DNA of 6,233 nucleotides from contig PMOP01000480.1 of NCBI GenBank assembly GCA_003161495.1, positions 1 through 6,233 of the forward strand. Direction: 5' to 3'. The notes beneath the pieces were generated by a model, which searched no databases, was not told the origin of the DNA, and saw only the letters and a program-made list of their open reading frames with translations. Position numbers and translations under genes: made by a program. The first letter of the stretch is position 1, and each line of letters opens with the position of its first letter. Positions 5,950 to 6,233 of the stretch are shown here, piece after piece. The stretch comes from Acidobacteriota bacterium. GTDB lineage: Bacteria > Acidobacteriota > Terriglobia > Acidiferrales > UBA7541.

Positions 5950-5955
5950 ATTATA
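5950..5955 (-). promoter_or_regulatory. -10 box (TATAAT) for the VirB10/TrbI-like gene
   Basis: The minus strand carries a perfect TATAAT, about 54 bases before the ATG, giving a 5' leader of roughly 45-50 bases. It is flanked by a short inverted repeat (CGGG at 5946-5949 and CCCG at 5957-5960). No good -35 lies 16-18 bp upstream (AAGCCG at 17 bp), so the promoter may be weak or need an activator. Confidence 0.5.
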
Positions 5956-6043
5956 CCCCGTTCCGCCTTTTCCGGCTTTCGATATACATTACGATTCACT
6001 TCCTAGGGTATCGGTAGATTTATTAGGCTAACAGTAAATGGAA
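5956..6043. other. Intergenic stretch upstream of the TATAAT box
   Basis: No gene, RNA or further repeat is recognisable between the minus-strand promoter and the right-hand inverted-repeat element. An open minus-strand frame crosses this stretch, but it is a shadow of the secreted-protein gene. Confidence 0.5.
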
Positions 6044-6233
6044 CCACAGATGAACACAGATAAACACAGATTAAAGATAGGCCCGGAAACAGAGATGACA
6101 GGGAGGTTAAAACAAAAACGAAAAAATGTTCCTGGACTTATAATTCACTTTTTATAAGCTTTTAATTCTTGTTCTTTCCTTGGCGCTTTTTCTTTTCATT
6201 CTTTAATCTGTGTTTATCTGTGTTCATCTGTGG
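6044..6233. repeat. MITE-like element with perfect 34-bp inverted ends made of 10-bp tandem units
   Basis: The arms at 6044-6077 and 6200-6233 are exact reverse complements. Each arm contains three copies of the unit CACAGATNAA, in which only the N changes (G, A, T in the left arm at 6045-6074; the mirror order at 6203-6232). The 122-bp interior is AT-rich, with no coding frame of note; its left half is purine-rich (37 of 50 bases at 6081-6130) and its right half pyrimidine-rich (33 of 40 at 6161-6200), so the whole element could fold back on itself. The element reaches the window edge and may extend further. Without the right flank no target-site duplication can be judged. I recall closely similar CACAGATGAA-type repeats scattered in many environmental bacterial genomes. 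Confidence 0.75.
6137..6158. repeat. Small internal hairpin at the centre of the inverted-repeat element
   Basis: CTTATAA at 6137-6143 and TTATAAG at 6152-6158 pair over 7 bp around an 8-base loop, lying near the centre of the element. This would form the tip of a folded full-length element. It is AT-rich and weak, and is not followed by a clean T run, so I do not call it a terminator. Confidence 0.4.

Noticed and set aside
5559..5999. Minus-strand frame (146 codons) starting upstream of the secreted-protein gene
   Set aside because: It runs out of frame through that gene and through its TATAAT promoter; Arg/Ser-rich composition is typical of a shadow.
6045..6074. Three 10-bp repeats as a CRISPR array
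   Set aside because: Units are contiguous with no spacers and far too short; they are the inner structure of the inverted-repeat arm.

Overview
The window (6,233 bp, mostly GC-rich coding sequence) looks like chromosomal DNA from a free-living bacterium. Acidobacteriota is my best guess. That rests on protein style and on an intergenic repeat (GTAGGACGGGCTTCAGCC type) that I associate from memory with that phylum; the window contains no rRNA or other phylogenetic marker.

Left part (1-3045, + strand): a tight operon. It holds the C-terminal end of a sigma-54-dependent, NtrC-type response regulator (cut by the left edge), a 638-residue membrane sensor histidine kinase of NtrB/AtoS/ZraS type, and a proline-rich lipoprotein of unknown function. 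The lipoprotein start codon overlaps the kinase stop by one base. The likely logic is envelope signal, kinase, sigma-54 activator, with the lipoprotein as a co-expressed envelope component or accessory sensor.

Middle part (3046-3791): a lower-GC insert. A 177-aa winged-helix-like protein is preceded by a promoter whose spacer holds a perfect 16-bp palindrome and whose predicted transcript starts at the ATG (leaderless). Overlapping its 3' end is a short, stop-interrupted frame whose N-terminus resembles AbiEii-type nucleotidyltransferases. I read this as a degraded regulator/nucleotidyltransferase (toxin-antitoxin-like) pair.

Right part (3792-6233): thiO, encoding an FAD-dependent glycine oxidase of thiamine thiazole synthesis, on the + strand. 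It converges with a secreted or periplasmic 273-aa protein on the - strand that has VirB10/TrbI-like sequence elements and a glycine-zipper stretch. A 75-bp REP-like hairpin lies between the two and contributes the first base of the latter gene's stop codon. Upstream of the - strand gene are a clear Shine-Dalgarno sequence and a TATAAT box. Beyond them, at the right edge, is a roughly 190-bp AT-rich element bounded by perfect 34-bp inverted repeats, each built of three 10-bp units; it resembles a MITE or a folded-RNA element.

I see no complete new defence or mobile system. The strongest leads are the palindromic leaderless promoter with its broken partner gene, the two intergenic inverted-repeat elements, and the lipoprotein linked to the two-component system.
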